Assembly: GCF_024748695.1 (NCBI RefSeq)
Contig: NZ_CP087176.1
Span: 303,501 to 367,500 of the forward strand
DNA length: 64,000 nucleotides
Direction of reading: 5' to 3'
Source of the DNA: Pseudomonas sp. B21-040
GTDB lineage: Bacteria > Pseudomonadota > Gammaproteobacteria > Pseudomonadales > Pseudomonadaceae
The notes beneath the pieces were generated by a model that searched no databases, was not told the origin of the DNA, and worked only from the letters and a program-made list of their open reading frames with translations. Within the stretch, counting starts at the first letter, position 1. Each line of letters starts with the position of its first letter. Both the position numbers and the translations under genes were made by a program. Positions 61,354 to 64,000 of the stretch are shown piece after piece.

Positions 61354-62823
61354 ATGGCTGTTAACAGCGAGCGTGCAGGTAACAAACCGTTGATCGAGAA
61401 ACGCTCGATCGACTACATCCCGGAAGCGGAAAGACACGGTCGTCTGTTGAGTCAGTTCACCCTGTGGATGGGTGCCAACCTGCAAATCACCGCGATTGTC
61501 ACCGGCGCATTGGCCGTGGTCCTTGGCGGTGACGTGTTCTGGTCGTTGATCGGTCTGTTGATCGGTCAACTGCTCGGCGGTGGTGTGATGGCGCTGCATG
61601 CCGCGCAAGGCCCCAAGCTTGGCCTGCCGCAGATGATCTCCAGTCGTGTGCAGTTCGGTGTTTACGGCGCGGCCATCCCGATCGTATTGGTCTGCTTGAT
61701 GTATCTCGGTTTCACCGCAACGGGAACCGTACTGTCCGGCCAGGCGCTGGGCCAGTTGTTTGGTGTCAGCGATACCGTCGGTATCCTCATTTTCGCCAGC
61801 GTCATCGTGCTGGTCACGGTGCTTGGTTATCGGGTGATCCATTGGATCGGCCGTGTCGCCAGTGTCATTGGTGTGATTGCCTTTGTTTATCTGTTCAGCC
61901 GTCTGATGAGCCAGACTGACGTCGGCGCGCTGTTGCAAATCCGCCACTTCAGCTGGAGCAGCTTCTTGCTCGCGGTGTCGCTCGCGGCGTCCTGGCAGAT
62001 CGCCTTCGGCCCGTACGTGGCTGACTATTCGCGCTACCTGCCGAGCAAGACTTCCTCGGTGAAAACCTTTTTCGCCGCAGGCGCCGGTTCGGTGATTGGT
62101 GCACAGGTGGCGATGGTCCTCGGCGTGTTCGCCGCCGCTTCGGCCAACGGACAATTCGCCGGCCACGAAGTGGCCTACATCGTGGGTCTGGGCGGTACCG
62201 GTGCCACCGCTGCGCTGCTGTATTTCAGCATTGCGTTCGGCAAGGTCACCATCTCCACGCTGAACTCCTACGGCAGCTTCATGTGCATTGCGACCATCAT
62301 CAGCGGGTTCCGTGGTGACCTGAAGGTATCGCGCTTGCAGCGTCTGGTGTTCGTGCTGGTCATCGTCGGGGCTGCGACCCTGATGGCGTTGCTCGGCCAG
62401 CACTCGTTCCTCGGTGCGTTCAAGTCTTTCATCCTGTTCCTGCTGGCGTTCTTTACGCCATGGAGCGCGATCAACCTGGTGGACTACTACTGCATCACCC
62501 GCGAGCGCTATGACGTGCCGGCGCTGGCCGATCCGAACGGTCGCTATGGTCGTTGGAACGTCCTCGGTATCAGCATTTATGTCTTCGGTGTGCTGGTTCA
62601 ACTGCCGTTCATCTCCACCAAGTTCTATACCGGTCCGCTGGTGGCGGCCCTGGGTGATGTGGATATTTCCTGGATCATCGGTCTGGTGATTCCCGCCGCC
62701 CTGTATTACGTGTGCGCAAAAAAATGGCACGGCACAGTGCCTGATCGTTTGATCCTGCCGGTCGAGCAGGACGCGATCACTGAACAAAAGCTGAATGTTG
62801 GTCGCGCTGCGGCGCAGGCCTGA
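61354..62823 (+). CDS. NCS1/CodB-family permease in the hut locus, likely urocanate transporter
   Basis: The 489-residue, 12-TM permease is of the cytosine/purine/allantoin (NCS1) family (SQFTLWMGANLQITAIVTGA, LGLPQMISSRVQFGVYGAAI, FTPWSAINLVDYYCITRERY). In P. fluorescens SBW25 the hut locus encodes a urocanate-specific transporter HutTu and a histidine transporter HutTh; position after hutU suggests this is HutTu, but I rely on memory of gene order. The substrate may be histidine or urocanate. Confidence 0.8.
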   Translation: MAVNSERAGNKPLIEKRSIDYIPEAERHGRLLSQFTLWMGANLQITAIVTGALAVVLGGDVFWSLIGLLIGQLLGGGVMALHAAQGPKLGLPQMISSRVQFGVYGAAIPIVLVCLMYLGFTATGTVLSGQALGQLFGVSDTVGILIFASVIVLVTVLGYRVIHWIGRVASVIGVIAFVYLFSRLMSQTDVGALLQIRHFSWSSFLLAVSLAASWQIAFGPYVADYSRYLPSKTSSVKTFFAAGAGSVIGAQVAMVLGVFAAASANGQFAGHEVAYIVGLGGTGATAALLYFSIAFGKVTISTLNSYGSFMCIATIISGFRGDLKVSRLQRLVFVLVIVGAATLMALLGQHSFLGAFKSFILFLLAFFTPWSAINLVDYYCITRERYDVPALADPNGRYGRWNVLGISIYVFGVLVQLPFISTKFYTGPLVAALGDVDISWIIGLVIPAALYYVCAKKWHGTVPDRLILPVEQDAITEQKLNVGRAAAQA

Positions 62824-62892
62824 TTGGACGTGGACAGGGCTGGATGCCTCTTGACTGCCGTAAGCCAATTCATGATTAGGAGCGTCACAACA

Positions 62893-63861
62893 ATGAAATC
62901 GAACAAGACCCTGCTGACCACATTGCTTTCCATGGGCCTGCTGGCCAGTGCCGGCGCCACTCAGGCAGCCGGTTGGTGCGAGTCGGGCAAACCGGTGAAA
63001 TTTGCCGGCCTGAACTGGGAAAGCGCCATGCTGCTGACCGACGTGCTGCAAGTCGTGTTGGAGAAAGGCTACGACTGCAAGACCGACAGCCTGCCGGGCA
63101 ACTCCATCACCATGGAAAACGCCCTGAGCAGCAACGACATTCAAGTGTTTGCCGAAGAGTGGGTCGGCCGCAGCGAAGTCTGGAACAAGGCCGAGAAGGC
63201 CGGCAAAGTCGTCGGTGTCGGCGCTCCGGTTGTTGGCGCGGTTGAAGGCTGGTACGTGCCGCGCTACGTGATCGAAGGCGACGCCAAGCGCAAACTGGAA
63301 CCTAAAGCCCCGGACCTGAAAAACATTGCTGACCTGGGCAAATACTCGGCGATCTTCAAAGACGCTGAAGAGCCGTCCAAAGGCCGTTTCTACAATTGCC
63401 CGGCCGGCTGGACCTGTGAGCTGGACAACAGCGAAATGCTGAAAAGCTACGGTCTGGAAAGCACCTACACCAACTTCCGCCCAGGCACCGGCCCGGCGCT
63501 GGATGCCGCCGTGCTGTCGAGCTACAAGCGTGGCGAGCCGATCCTGTTCTACTACTGGTCGCCCACCCCGCTGATGGGCCAGGTCGATGTGGTGAAACTC
63601 GAAGAGAAGCCAGGCGTGAACAAGACCGTGGATATCAAGGTCGGCCTGTCCAAGACGTTCCACGAACAAGCCCCGGAACTGGTGGCTGTACTGGAAAAAG
63701 TCAATGTGCCGATCGACATCCTCAACCAGAACCTGGGGCGCATGACCAAAGAGCGGATCGAGTCGCCAAAACTGGCCAAGATCTTCTTGAAGGAACATCC
63801 TGAAGTCTGGCACGCCTGGGTGAGCGAAGACGCAGCCAAGAAAATCGACGCGGCCTTGTAG
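62893..63861 (+). CDS. hutX: ABC transporter substrate-binding protein HutX
   Basis: The 322-residue periplasmic protein has a signal peptide (LLSMGLLASAGATQA) and the OpuAC/ProX glycine-betaine-type fold (GWCESGKPVKFAGLNWESAM, NALSSNDIQVFAEEWVGR). In pseudomonads this is HutX, with permease HutW and ATPase HutV, and it plays a minor part in histidine uptake. The ATG at 62893 was chosen because it starts the signal peptide and TAGGAGC precedes it. hutW follows. Confidence 0.88.
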   Translation: MKSNKTLLTTLLSMGLLASAGATQAAGWCESGKPVKFAGLNWESAMLLTDVLQVVLEKGYDCKTDSLPGNSITMENALSSNDIQVFAEEWVGRSEVWNKAEKAGKVVGVGAPVVGAVEGWYVPRYVIEGDAKRKLEPKAPDLKNIADLGKYSAIFKDAEEPSKGRFYNCPAGWTCELDNSEMLKSYGLESTYTNFRPGTGPALDAAVLSSYKRGEPILFYYWSPTPLMGQVDVVKLEEKPGVNKTVDIKVGLSKTFHEQAPELVAVLEKVNVPIDILNQNLGRMTKERIESPKLAKIFLKEHPEVWHAWVSEDAAKKIDAAL

Positions 63862-63872
63862 GTTGGGCCTCT

Positions 63873-63896
63873 CCGACTGCCGGTAGCGGCAGTCGG
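63873..63896 (+). other. Hairpin between hutX and hutW
   Basis: CCGACTGCC, loop ggtagc, GGCAGTCGG is a perfect 9-bp stem with no U-run, 11 bp after the hutX stop. It probably protects the hutX message or reduces read-through into hutW. Confidence 0.6.
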
Positions 63897-63931
63897 ACGC
63901 TTGATCGCAACCCCTTGATTGAGAGTCTCTT

Positions 63932-64000
63932 ATGTTTCCCGAAAGCTTTACCTTTTCCATCGCCGACTGGGTCAACGGTTGGGTCGACTCGTTGGTCACC
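63932..64000 (+). CDS. hutW: ABC transporter permease HutW, N-terminal fragment
   Basis: The first 23 codons (MFPESFTFSIADWVNGWVDS...) are visible before the window ends. The sequence and its position behind hutX fit the ProW/OpuAB-type permease of the HutXWV system. GAGAGTCTC before the ATG is a modest Shine-Dalgarno. Confidence 0.75.
   Translation, partial: MFPESFTFSIADWVNGWVDSLVT

Noticed and set aside
61306..63999. Open frame of 897 codons on the minus strand opposite the hut permease and hutX
   Set aside because: It is antisense to two clear genes and its translation is His/Gln/Arg-rich without any domain; the same applies to similar long frames opposite hutU (59420-61336) and typA (39433-41139).

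Overview
The window comes from a Pseudomonas of the fluorescens group. The evidence is the GC-rich codon usage, the many GTGGGAGCGGGCTTGCCCGCGAT-type REP elements, and a gene order (amino-acid ABC transporter, mutY/yggX, hisBHAF, yibQ-ctpA-envC-gpmI, grx-secB, ntrBC, glnA, thiI, typA, fbp, hutFCDU) that, from memory, follows the P. aeruginosa PA5155-PA5098 interval. Almost all of it is ordinary chromosomal core; two insertion sequences and one small variable zone are the accessory parts.

Layout. 1-4169 (minus strand): a methyltransferase running off the left edge, then a complete polar/basic amino-acid ABC transporter (ATPase, binding protein, two permeases). 4170-6197: gabP with a candidate sigma54 promoter and NtrC-like site. 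6198-11400: a patch of small or accessory genes next to tRNA-Phe, including tandem paralogues of unknown function, an alpha/beta hydrolase and a lone YhcG-type nuclease. 11464-15685 (minus): tRNA-Phe, yggX, mutY, an AsmA protein and a PanZ-like protein. 15907-21838 (plus): an OFA-family MFS transporter, hisB-hisH-DUF2164-hisA-hisF, and an orphan solute-binding protein. 21883-27090 (minus): yibQ, ctpA, envC, gpmI. 27243-28445 (plus): rhodanese-like protein, grxC, secB. 28554-37496: the nitrogen-control region, with trmL, a divergent small membrane protein, the sRNA NrsZ, ntrC, ntrB, two DUF4124 proteins, a cupin lipoprotein and glnA, interrupted by an IS1182-family element. 37827-54944: thiI, typA, a YkgJ protein, glgP, a DUF2339/DUF3999 pair, fbp, DUF924, a dCache chemoreceptor and two small lipoproteins. 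55040-56210: an IS110-family element inside a REP. 56227-64000: hutF, then hutCD, hutU, an NCS1 permease, hutX and the first codons of hutW.

How it works together. The window joins histidine biosynthesis, histidine breakdown and general nitrogen control. NtrB/NtrC act with sigma54. I find sigma54-type GG-N10-GC promoters upstream of gabP, ntrB, glnA, nrsZ and hutU, with NtrC-like palindromes near the first four; the hutU promoter has a HutC operator over its predicted start point. NrsZ is about 228 nt, contains three near-identical modules, and is read from the minus strand downstream of ntrC.

The two most interesting observations concern the insertion sequences. The IS110 element interrupts a REP, and its 5' non-coding end contains a stem with an internal loop whose two sides match the two halves of that REP target around a CT core. 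This is the layout expected of a bridge RNA. The IS1182-family element lies exactly in the CGAA tetraloop of what was the glnA terminator hairpin, duplicating those four bases, and carries a hairpin that covers the transposase ribosome-binding site.
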